From NCBI GenBank assembly GCA_038030265.1, contig CM075939.1:6553253-6617252 (forward strand): DNA of 64,000 nt, read 5' to 3'. Both the position numbers and the translations under genes were made by a program. Positions within the stretch are counted from its first letter, which is position 1. The number at the start of each line of letters is the position of its first letter. Origin of the DNA: Corythucha ciliata. Lineage: Eukaryota > Arthropoda > Insecta > Hemiptera > Tingidae. A model generated the notes under the pieces. That model saw only the letters and a list, made by a program, of their open reading frames with translations, was not told where the DNA came from and ran no database searches. Positions 40,101 to 48,811 of the stretch are shown in pieces.

Positions 40101-41881
40101 ACAACCCCTTCGAGACCTTCTATTATTTCTGCCATTCGTTTTTGGTAGTGCTCTGGGGCGCTGCAAATCCCAAAAGGAAGACGACGGTAGAAAAATCGGC
40201 CGTAAGGCGTTATAAACGTCGTCAGCAAAGCACTTTCCTCCTCTAGAGGCACTTGCCAAAACCCGCTGTTAGCATCTAACTTCGAAAATATGGTAGCATT
40301 TTCCAGCTTGGCAAGAGTTTCGTCTACTGACGGCAGGATTGTCCTTTCTCTCAACACGTGCTTGTTCAGTTCAGTATAATCAGTGCACAACCTGATCTTG
40401 TTATTTTTCTTAAGCACTACCACGATCGGGGCACACCACTCCGTAGGTTCGCTTATGGGAGATATCACGCCTAGCTGGACCATGCTATCCAGCTCTACCT
40501 TCAGTTTTTCCCTCAAAGGTATCGGAATCCTTCTGGGGCAGGAAACGGAAAATGGTTCCGCATCGGATCTGAGCTTTATTTTGTAAGGTGCCCCTTCAAG
40601 TTTACCCAAACCTTTGAACACTTGAGGAAATTTTGTGAGGAGAGGTTCAGAGAAGATTTCCTGAACTTCATTCTTTATGAGATCGAAGAATGCTATTGCT
40701 CCTCGTCCTAATAAAGGGTCTTTTTGGTTACGGATGATGTACACAGTTTCCTTCAAGGTCAGACCGTTCCTCCGTAACTGTACTAGCACTTTTCCTTTCA
40801 AATTCAAAGTGATATTCCCAGGTCCTTTCAGTACAACATTAGTGGGCAAAATCGGTAATCCCAGCGATTTTGCAAGTGCGTCGCTCATGACGCTAACATC
40901 CGCCCCAGTGTCTATTTTAAATCGAATTTTTCTGCCCATTAATTCTAAAGTAACATAAAAAGCTTTCGTACCAACGTCGCCAGGCGACTGGGATTCATAA
41001 ACTCGAACATACTGAAGCTCGGGGTCGCTTGAATCTTCCCCAGGTTTGCTTTGCTCAACTTCTTCAACACAGTTCTTACTGAGACAAGCATATTTCGTGT
41101 GGCCTATCTTCCCACACTTGTAACAAGTCAAATGCTTGGCGTAACAGTCATTACTGGCATGGTTACGACGACCACACCTGGAACATTTCTTTACCTGTCC
41201 AGTTTTGTTTGATTGTTCGACTGAGCTTCTGGTTTCTTCGATTGAAGCATTTCTTGTTCCTCTCACTTGATCTTGCTGCTCTTCGATAGTTTCAGAAAGA
41301 CGGATTTTCTCTATGGCCTCATCGAAGGAGAGTCTGTCTTGCAACTGTAAGCGTCTCGACAAATCCCTGTTGCCAAGGCCGGTGACCAATTTTAGCAGGA
41401 GCATGTCCTTTCCGAAAGTACAAGCATCGCACTTCCACTGGCATTTTTCTGCAAGAGAAAATAGACAATTAATGTACGAACTTGCAGATTCACCCTGTAA
41501 TTGGTTTCTCTGAAGAAATGTCGCTCTTTCGTAAAAAAGATTCACTCTGACGGAGAAATATTCATCCAATTTCATTTTTACAGCGTCGTAAGTCTCTCTT
41601 TTCTCCGGTGGAAGTCCCAACGAGGTGAGAAGGTCGTCCCCATCATCACCGAGGCTGTACACAAGCATGTTAATTTGCTGGACTTCACGTCGTTCTGAGA
41701 GTCCCGACGCGCAACGAAACGACTCAAATCTTCGAATCCACCGCGACCATTTTGAAGGTTCGCGTAGATCGAAGAATTCCGGCGGAGTTATTTGAAAAGA
41801 ACTGGATGCTGCTAATTCACTATCTGAACGCGAACACCTTCTGATCGCGTCGGCTAGCGTGGAAATTAAATCTTCGCTCAT
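40028..41881 (-). CDS. gag-pol: Gypsy gag-protease-RT polyprotein, truncated in the RT active site
   Basis: 617 codons from the ATG 19 nt inside the 5' LTR. Gag region 1-230 (EPSKWSRWIRRFESFRCASG); two perfect CCHC knuckles at 233-246 and 253-266 (CSRCGRRNHASNDC, CYKCGKIGHTKYAC); protease with FKIDTGADVSVM near 322-332; RT from about 430 with LCTDYTELNKHV, FSKLDANSGFWQVPL and FGICSAP. After EGLEGVV (residue about 594) the frame changes and the protein ends 23 residues later. Compared with the displaced copy at 37840-38010, about 19 bp including the catalytic MDD codons are missing. Gag and protease are intact; RT is dead in this reading. Confidence 0.85.
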   Translation of the reverse strand: MSEDLISTLADAIRRCSRSDSELAASSSFQITPPEFFDLREPSKWSRWIRRFESFRCASGLSERREVQQINMLVYSLGDDGDDLLTSLGLPPEKRETYDAVKMKLDEYFSVRVNLFYERATFLQRNQLQGESASSYINCLFSLAEKCQWKCDACTFGKDMLLLKLVTGLGNRDLSRRLQLQDRLSFDEAIEKIRLSETIEEQQDQVRGTRNASIEETRSSVEQSNKTGQVKKCSRCGRRNHASNDCYAKHLTCYKCGKIGHTKYACLSKNCVEEVEQSKPGEDSSDPELQYVRVYESQSPGDVGTKAFYVTLELMGRKIRFKIDTGADVSVMSDALAKSLGLPILPTNVVLKGPGNITLNLKGKVLVQLRRNGLTLKETVYIIRNQKDPLLGRGAIAFFDLIKNEVQEIFSEPLLTKFPQVFKGLGKLEGAPYKIKLRSDAEPFSVSCPRRIPIPLREKLKVELDSMVQLGVISPISEPTEWCAPIVVVLKKNNKIRLCTDYTELNKHVLRERTILPSVDETLAKLENATIFSKLDANSGFWQVPLEEESALLTTFITPYGRFFYRRLPFGICSAPEHYQKRMAEIIEGLEGVVVFSEAPKMSMIKDLVMFLKGLGM

Positions 41882-41900
41882 GGTTGTAGCGCTGCCACCA
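41882..41900 (-). promoter_or_regulatory. primer binding site
   Basis: TGGTGGCAGCGCTACAACC between the 5' LTR and the gag ATG. The TGG start fits a tRNA CCA end; the tRNA was not identified. Confidence 0.8.
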
Positions 41901-41980
41901 TGTAAAGAATTTGACTCCTTTCAATCTCAAAACAAACTTCAAAATATTTTTATTATTTTTTTAAACACACATGCTCTACA
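41901..41980 (-). repeat. 5' LTR (80 bp)
   Basis: Identical to 37491-37570. It must contain the element promoter within 80 bp, or rely on internal sequences. Confidence 0.95.
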
Positions 41981-41985
41981 AGGCG

Positions 41986-42163
41986 GACGGTAGTCGTAAT
42001 CCTGAGACGATGAGCTTTCTCTCTGAAGCGATAACGCTTGGGTCAGTGCGAATGAGTCGATGCTGTCGAATTTGTCCGCGATCTCCTTCCACCTATCTTT
42101 CTTTCTTTCCACACAACTGCGTCTGTTTTTCATGATCAAAAACTCCTCATCTCTTCGCCACAA
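41986..42163 (-). pseudogene. Myb/SANT-like DNA-binding fragment cut by the Gypsy insertion
   Basis: A frame from an ATG at 42163 reads MWRRDEEFLIMKNRRSC, then RKKDRWKEIADKFDSIDSF. The W...W spacing and helices are those of Myb/SANT-like domains found in transposon-derived and regulatory proteins. It runs to DYDYRPPC and enters the retrotransposon at the AGGCG target duplication. Beyond the insertion the sequence soon meets a stop, so the original frame was short. It may be a host gene exon or a piece of a Harbinger-type transposon, whose second protein has this domain. No matching transposase is present in the window. Confidence 0.4.
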
Positions 42164-43260
42164 CCGACACTTTGAAAATTTTGCGTACCGCTTCTATGAA
42201 TTAATAAACGAAATTCGTGTAGAATAGAACGATTTTTCCAAAATTAGAACGAATTTAGAAAAAAGCGACTGTCCGAGCACGACTGGGGGGAGAAGGGGCA
42301 GTTAAGCGAATATATCGAGGACTAGGAGTTTTCACTTGGTGGGAACTCCCTCTCGACTTAGCCTCTGCTGCCCCAGACAACTGCACCTCCTCGGTGGTTC
42401 CTCCTGGAAACTCGATTTTTTGAGGCTAACGCAGCTCTGTCGGTGCTTGTCCAGAAGATGGGCCAGATATGCGAATACATCGAGGACTGAGAGGCTCGCC
42501 TCTCTCTCGACTTAGCCTCTACTGGTCAAGATGAATGCTCCCTTCGGGGCTTCTGGCTGGCTAGGGTCCATTCCCTAATCAAAGCATCTCCATCGAATTT
42601 CAAGCCTGTTTTGGCTGACCGTAGGGGGCAGTCCTCTGCATCCCGCTTCCGTGGGTTCCGCTCGTTTGTTCGGCGAGGGGAGACCCCTGGGGGTGGCGCG
42701 TGGCTGCGGTGGCGGACCTTTGGCCGCGGGGATATGGGGCCCAATCACCTTTGTGTGAGGGGAGACCCCCATGTTTTACCGTGGAGCCGGGGTTTTGCTT
42801 CCGTGGCGCGCGTTCCCGGGGCCCAACTGTTTGACGGCGGGTGGTGCTCGTAGGGCGGGATGTTTTGTACTAGCGGGCCGAACGTCAGTTGAGGTCGGAG
42901 ATGCGAATATAACCGCGAGACAGCTGCCTTCCTATACCCTGATTGCCGGAGCACCAGGGATACTCGGTGAGGGGGGCAGTTTTGTCTTGCGTCTAGCCTA
43001 GCTCCGACTTAGGCGACCCTCGACCTTCGGGTAACAGGTGGCAACTGCGTAACACGCGCATTTTGCACAACTACGTGCGCGGATGCAAGCCAACGAGGGC
43101 TCCGCCCGGGTGTTAGTCATTTATTTTGTTGTGGCTGCACCTGGTCTCTATACGCCGGACTCGGGCGCCATTCGTGATTAAGCCTATCACGAATTAGAGC
43201 AGGTGGTTTCTTTTTTCGCACCACCGACCCGCGACCAGTCTCGGGGCCTGAAGTTTTCTT
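42164..43260. other. GC-rich region with a short direct repeat, unassigned
   Basis: Contains two related segments, about 42305-42375 and 42465-42525 (GCGAATA...ATCGAGGACT and CTCTCGACTTAGCCTCT). A strongly GC-rich stretch with many short open frames on both strands follows (42600-43000). The composition differs from all neighbours and looks like a LINE 5' region or other transposon remnant. No protein is recognised. Confidence 0.35.
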
Positions 43261-43502
43261 TTTTACTGACGGCAACACTGGGACCACGGGGTGCCACTCA
43301 TTCCTAGCCCAGGCACAGTTTGGAGTTGGATTCGTGGTGGCCTATGGTTTCACGACTCACTTGTGGAGGAGGACATTTCGATGTCCGAACGAAGTACTGA
43401 CTTTTTATCAGGAGCATCTGGATAGTGATGCCGCCTACCAGTGCGCGGTTGAGGCAGGCTTATCCTCAGCCAACTGGGAGGTGTGTATGCACCGAGTTTG
43501 AT
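43261..43502 (+). pseudogene. short open stretch, possible transposon protein remnant
   Basis: The frame reads EVFFFTDGNTGTTGCHSFLA, then VGFVVAYGF, and stops at GTTTGA (43500). FTDG resembles the start of an RNase H domain, but the rest does not clearly fit, so this call is weak. Confidence 0.2.
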
Positions 43503-43959
43503 TAACTTGAAAAATCCGGTTAAGAACCCGTGCAGACCAACGGGGTGTGTGCATGGCCACAGGGCCATGGCCCCTCTCTTGAAGTCACGAGGTCAATTTC
43601 GCATAAACACAATCAAAAGCACCTCCCAAAATCCAACGAGGGATTGTCACATTCTCAAATTTTAGGGTGAAAGGTTATGGTCTGAGGCAAACATGATTTA
43701 TAAATCCCGCCGAAGCGTTTTTAACAGAAAAATACTGTCCCGTAAACGGTCCAGAAATGAATACTTCATGTCATGGTCGTCGGTATCAGCCGATTCTATT
43801 GACTCCGGGGTCACTAGTACGAGCGGACGGTGACAAAACGAAAATTTTGCCCCAATTTTCGGTTTCGCTGTGTAGAGAAACCCCAAAATAGAAAGATTCA
43901 GCCGCCGATCAGACTTGCTAATAAAGGAGAGGCTTGGAAAATTGTGTGTTTTGCTCTAC

Positions 43960-44960
43960 TAGAAATAGCTTGACAGCCATTAACTGCTTTAAAATAGCCA
44001 AACTATGGCTATTCCCACCATAGAAACAGCTGAACTGACTGCAATCGCACCCCAAAGTGGTTCAACTGATGATTAATGCCTAGCAAATGGCTGAACTGAC
44101 TATATTTGCGTCCTAAATATTGCCAAAACGGAAATTCCCGCTCTAAAAAATAGCCAAACGGTCTTGAAGCGCCCTAAAAATGGCTGAGCCGACGCTGAAA
44201 ATGTCTAAATCAACCATACGCGCGCAAAAAATGGCAAAATCAACTATTTGCGCGACAAAAATGGCAAAATCAACTATTTGCGCGGCAAAAATGGCAAAAT
44301 CAACCATTTGCGCGCGCCAAAAATGGCCAATACTGATCATTCGCTTCTCTGGCTCAACGACGGGCCATATTCGCGTTCCAAAAACGGCTAAACTGACTAT
44401 TCGCACCCAGAAAATGCCTAAACAGATGATTCCAGCCCTGAAAAGTGCAAAATCGACCATTCGCGAGCAACGAATGGCCAAACTGGCCATTCTTTGCTTT
44501 TGGCTTGACGTGACTATTTTTATGGCCTGAAAAATGACAAAAATGACGATTCTCGGCTTGAAAATGGCTTAACGGACTGGCGATTCACGCTCTAAAAATG
44601 ACGAAACTGACTTTACGAGTCCCGAATTTGCTCTCTAAAATGCTTGAACATCCAGCCACAAACACGGGCAAAACTGACCATTCATGCGTGGAAAATGGCT
44701 AAACATGCAATGCCTGCTGTAAAAAAAAAAAAGCAAAACTGACGATTCTTGCCTTGAAAATATCGCACTGGCTAATATTCACTTGTGACACAGAATGACC
44801 AGACAATTTGTCCCTTGGAAACAGACAATTTGCCCCTTGGAAATGGCAAACATGACCATTCGCAACCTAAAAATGGTATATGACGGACTATTTGCACCAC
44901 ACAAATGGCAAAACTGACTGTTTGCGTCCAAAAGTCGTCAATACTGCATTTGCGCCATGT
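43960..44960 (+). repeat. second minisatellite, unit about 30-35 bp
   Basis: Units of the type AAAATGGCAAAATCAACTAT followed by TTGCGCG; between 44230 and 44320 the period is 30 bp and nearly perfect. It is diverged elsewhere. It shares the ATTCGCG core and an AAAATGG motif with the main satellite but is a distinct family. Frames on both strands (for example repeated VDFAIFAAQI) are artefacts. Confidence 0.85.
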
Positions 44961-45480
44961 ATGTATATGTATACGGCTTTCGGCTTAAATGACGCTATTC
45001 ATAGCACGCCTGATGTGACTTGCTGCGCCGAAAAAAATTGCCAAATAAGAGGCTCTTCGCACTCTCAAAAGATATTAATTGACTCAATCGGTGAACCTTT
45101 CGACCCCCCCCCCCCTCCGAATACACAGTCTTCACCTTACCAACTGAAGTGAATGAGAGGGTTCAACCATCCTGAGCCTGGGATCCGCGACTGCTAAGGT
45201 TGAACCCTTGCAGTGTACTGTGGTTTGGAACCTGGTATCAAAGTGAAAACCACTTTAACCGCTCGTTAAAATACGCGGTTTTGCCAATGTTCTTTAAATT
45301 TTTGGCCGTTTTTGCCAGAAATTTCCCAGGGACGGTTTGTAGGCTGAACGTTTATGTGTTTCTATTTGAACTGGACGTGGTTTATGAGATCCTTTGGCAT
45401 TCGCCACAACAACCACTAGAAAACGTGACAAAGAGGTCAAGAGATAAGGGCGTCAGCCAGGTTAAACGCGCAGATTTTCG
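44961..45480. other. unassigned spacer before the LINE
   Basis: No repeat family or coding frame is recognised. There is a poly-C run at about 45104. The LINE probably begins near 45480 as a 5'-truncated copy, but the exact junction is not visible. Confidence 0.35.
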
Positions 45481-45483
45481 GGT

Positions 45484-45961
45484 TTGTCGCGTGCGGTAGT
45501 ACAGGATGGGGGTCATGGCCCCCTCCTTGAGCAAACTCTGGATCCGCGCCTGGTAGAAAGGAAGGCAAAGAGAGGAACCCCGCAGGGGTCTAGCCTCTCG
45601 CCCCTCTTATGGATAATAGTGGTAGATAAACTAATTAGATTAATGGAGGGAAATGGCTTCTATATGCAGTTTTTTGCGGATGATGGAGCCATCGTGGTTA
45701 GAGGAGAGGAATCGACACTTTTTGAACTTATGACGCAGGCGATTAGTTTAGTGGAGGAATGGTGCGAGCAAGGTGAAGCTGTGTCTGTTCACCCACAAGA
45801 GGAACAGGCAGGGGCTTCAGACTCTACATATTAGGGGCAAGGAGGTGGAGTTATCAACGGAAGTTAAGTATTTAGGGGTGTGGCTAGATCATCGACTGAG
45901 CTGGGAGAAGCACATAAGGGAAACTATATCAAAAGGCGATGGGCACCTTTTGTCAGGTTAG
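45484..45961 (+). pseudogene. LINE reverse transcriptase, C-terminal half
   Basis: KRGTPQGSSLSPLLWIIVVD is RT block 4 and QFFADDGAIVVRG holds the catalytic FADD. LFTHKRNRQGLQT and EVKYLGVWLDHRLSWEKHI follow after a frame change near 45770. Sequence before block 4 is lost. Another frameshift near 45955 separates this from the thumb-like region that starts at 46053. Confidence 0.8.
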
Positions 45962-46052
45962 AAGGGTAGTGGGGAAAACATGGGGCCTGAACCCTAAAAT
46001 GACCCTATGGTTGTACACGGGGATTATCCGACCAAGGATCCTCTAGGGGGCA

Positions 46053-46420
46053 ATGGTCTGGTGGAGGGCGGCGAACAAAAAGGGAAACGCAACTAAATTA
46101 GACAGAGTGCAAAGGCTGGCCTGTCTGGCGACCCTAGGGGCGTTCAGAACGACACCAACAAGACCGATGGAGGTAATGCTAGGACTAAAACCCTTAAGCC
46201 TTGAACTGCAGGCACGGGCTATGGAAACGGCATACAGATTGGACTGCATGTCAGGGAAGGTAGAAAACGGGGGGATACGAGAACACATGCGCAGAGTGAC
46301 ACCGTCCACGGGCATGAGATCGGATCAAATGGTAAAACAAGGGGACTTTGTAAAGACGATCGTGGTCAAACTATCCCGAAGACCGGGCAAGGGGGGGGGG
46401 ATACAGAAGAGATTAAGTGT
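46053..46420 (+). pseudogene. LINE region between RT and RNase H, copy 1
   Basis: MVWWRAANKKGNATKLDRVQ, then RLACLATLGAFRTTPTRPME is the conserved segment that follows RT in RNase H-bearing LINEs. The frame is lost at 46375-46400, where one A is missing relative to copy 2 and a G10 run follows. Confidence 0.75.
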
Positions 46421-46864
46421 TTTACGGACGGTTCAAAAATTGGAACCGGGAAAGGGAAGGCGGGGTCAGGCATATACATCCCCGGAATGGGGGTGGAAGA
46501 GAGCCTGACGTTGGGGAAATATGCGACGGTGTTCCAGGCGGAGGTTGCGGCCATAGAGGCTTGTGCAATCGAACTGAGACGGAAAGGTGTGACAAATAAG
46601 CGAATAACGATATACTCGGACAGCCGAGCCACCCTCGGGGCCATTTCCAGGCGGGGGGTCAAGTCGGGGGCGGTGGGGGTCTGTAGAGCCAGTATATCGG
46701 CACTGCTGACGGAGGGTAACACGGTTACAATAGGGTGGGTACCAGGTCATGCTGGCATCCCGGGGAATGAGAGAGCAGACGAGCTGGCTAAGACGGGGGC
46801 CATGACAGAATTATGTCGGCCCAGAACCGGTGGTGGGGATAGCAAGGGAAGTAGGACTCAGTGA
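46400..46864 (+). pseudogene. LINE RNase H domain, copy 1
   Basis: RNase H: EEIKCFTDGSKIGTG carries the first aspartate, FQAEVAAIEACAIEL the glutamate, ITIYSDSRATL the second aspartate, and GHAGIPGNERADELAK the final histidine and aspartate. All catalytic residues are present. The frame is lost near 46815 (after RPRTG) before the C-terminal knuckle; copy 2 has the same break. Confidence 0.85.
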
Positions 46865-47243
46865 AATTCGGGGTTGGGCGAAAGCGGAAGCCCAGGCACG
46901 ATGGGAAGCAGAAGATCACTGCAGACAAGCGAAGGAGGGCATTAAAAGGTATGATGCCAACACGACAAAGTGGCTGGTAGGGTTAGGGCGAAAGCAAACT
47001 AGGAAGATAATAGGAATACTTACAGGGCACTTTGCAGTTCAGAGACACTTGCACATGATGGGGCTAATAGGGGACCCTACATGTGAGAGGTGTGGAGTGG
47101 AGGAGGAGGCAACGGGTCATTTAGTGAGAGAGTGTGAGGGGTTTGCGGCAGCGAGGTTTGCTGTATTTGGGAGGGACAGGTTGACCGACCTAGTATTTTC
47201 CAGGGCTCAAGGGTCAGAGTACTGGATTTTCTGGGGAGGGTGA
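46830..47243 (+). pseudogene. LINE C-terminal zinc knuckle region, copy 1
   Basis: VGIAREVGLSEIRGWAKAEA through RKIIGILTGHFAVQRHLHMM, then CERCGVEEEATGHLVREC, a CX2C...HX4C knuckle. It ends SEYWIFWGG with TGA at 47241-47243; copy 2 has one extra G there and reads slightly further. Confidence 0.75.
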
Positions 47244-47368
47244 GGAGATTTGAGGAGCCGTGCTAGCCCCTCCGAGTCCGGGGACCCGTTGGGTATGACG
47301 AAGGGGCCCAATTGGTGGCCTTGGCGTCGCCGGACTCGGCTTGGCCGGGACGGAACCCCCCCCCCCCC

Positions 47369-47446
47369 AATATGCTAATTCAATGCAAAATTATCAGAAA
47401 ACGCTATTTCGCAGCTGAAATGGAGAAAAATCACTAATTCGCGATA
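47369..47446 (+). repeat. 75-bp satellite between the two LINE copies
   Basis: AATATGCTAATTCAATGCAA to AATTCGCG, identical in position to the sequence after copy 2 (from about 48812). Confidence 0.9.
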
Positions 47447-48811
47447 CCTATGGTTGTACACGGGGATTATCCGACCAAGGATCCTCTAGGGGGCAATGGT
47501 CTGGTGGAGGGCGGCGAACAAAAAGGGAAACGCAACTAAATTAGACAGAGTGCAAAGGCTGGCCTGTCTGGCGACCCTAGGGGCGTTCAGAACGACACCA
47601 ACAAGACCGATGGAGGTAATGCTAGGACTAAAACCCTTAAGCCTTGAACTGCAGGCACGGGTTATGGAAACGGCATACAGATTGGACTGCATGTCAGGGA
47701 AGGTAGAAAACGGGGGGATACGAGAACACATGCGCAGAGTGACACCGTCCACGGGCATGAGATCGGATCAAATGGTAAAACAAGGGGACTTTGTAAAGAC
47801 GATCGTGGTCAAACTATCCCAGAAGACCGGGCAAGGGGGGGGGATACAGAAGAGATTAAGTGTTTTACGGACGGTTCAAAAATTGGAACCGGGAAAGGGA
47901 AGGCAGGGTCAGGCATATACATCCCCGGAATGGGGGTGGAAGAGAGCCTGACGTTGGGGAAATATGCGACGGTGTTCCAGGCGGAGGTTGCGGCCATAGA
48001 GGCTTGTGCAATCGAACTGAGACGGAAAGGTGTGACAAATAAGCGAATAACGATATACTCGGACAGCCGAGCCACCCTCGGGGCCATTTCCAGGCGGGGG
48101 GTCAAGTCGGGGGCGGTGGGGGTCTGTAGAGCCAGTATATCGGCACTGCTGACGGAGGGTAACACGGTTACAATAGGGTGGGTACCAGGTCATGCTGGCA
48201 TCCCGGGGAATGAGAGAGCAGACGAGCTGGCTAAGACGGGGGCCATGACAGAATTATGTCGGCCCAGAACCGGTGGTGGGGATAGCAAGGGAAGTAGGAC
48301 TCAGTGAAATTCGGGGTTGGGCGAAAGCGGAAGCCCAGGCACGATGGGAAGTAGAAGATCCCTGCAGACAAGCGAAGGAGGGCATTATAAGGTATGATGC
48401 CAACACGACAAAGTGGCTGGTAGGGTTAGGGCGAAAGCAAACTAGGAAGATAATAGGAATACTTACAGGGCACTTTGCAGTTCAGAGACACTTGCACATG
48501 ATGGGGCTAATAGGGGACCCTACATGTGAGAGGTGTGGAGTGGAGGAGGAGGCAACGGGTCATTTAGTGAGAGAGTGTGAGGGGTTTGCGGCAGCGAGGT
48601 TTGCTGTATTTGGGAGGGACAGGTTGACCGACCTAGTATTTTCCAGGGCTCAAGGGGTCAGAGTACTGGATTTTCTGGGGAGGGTGAGGAGATTTGAGGA
48701 GCCGTGCTAGCCCCTCCGAGTCCGGGACCCGTTGGGTATGACGAAGGGGCCCAATTGGTGGCCTTGGCGTCGCCGGACTCGGCTTGGCCGGGACGGAACC
48801 CCCCCCCCCCC
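47447..48811 (+). mobile_element. LINE with RNase H, copy 2 (tandem duplicate)
   Basis: Matches 46004-47368 with about 1% difference. It starts abruptly inside the post-RT region, next to satellite, and ends in the same poly-C run. Confidence 0.9.
47496..48710 (+). pseudogene. LINE post-RT, RNase H and C-terminal knuckle, copy 2
   Basis: Same domain order as copy 1: post-RT segment (47496-47850), RNase H with CFTDGS, YSDSRA and GHAGIPGNERADELAK (47845-48307), and knuckle CERCGVEEEATGHLVREC (48273-48710). It keeps the A that copy 1 lost but has a 9-G run where copy 1 has 10. The RNase H to knuckle frameshift is shared with copy 1. It ends VRRFEEPC with TAG at 48708-48710. Confidence 0.8.

Larger units (their letters stand above)
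37486..41985 (-). mobile_element. recent Gypsy element with 80-bp LTRs and 5-bp target duplication
   Basis: LTRs 37491-37570 and 41901-41980 are identical over all 80 bp, read TG...CA on the minus strand, and are flanked by AGGCG at 37486-37490 and 41981-41985. A primer site TGGTGGCAGCGCTACAACC abuts the 5' LTR and a purine tract AGAGAAGGAAGGA abuts the 3' LTR. Gag-pol runs on the minus strand, with the gag ATG only 19 nt after the LTR. The copy looks young, yet pol carries a 19-bp loss in the RT active site, frameshifts and an inserted second piece of RT. Confidence 0.95.
45484..47368 (+). mobile_element. LINE with RNase H (I-like group), 5'-truncated, copy 1
   Basis: ORF2 from mid-RT to the end, then a GC-rich 3' UTR ending in a poly-C run at about 47368, followed by satellite. 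An RNase H domain after RT and a C-terminal CCHC place it in the I/R1-related LINEs. The 3' 1440 bp (46004-47443, including 75 bp of satellite) are repeated directly downstream. Confidence 0.85.

Noticed and set aside
42611..43001. Overlapping GC-rich frames as a gene
   Set aside because: Open in several frames because of composition; no domain and no consistent start.
44143..44530. Apparent repeat proteins on both strands (VDFAIF... and MAKSTICA...)
   Set aside because: Both are translations of a 30-bp minisatellite in opposite directions.
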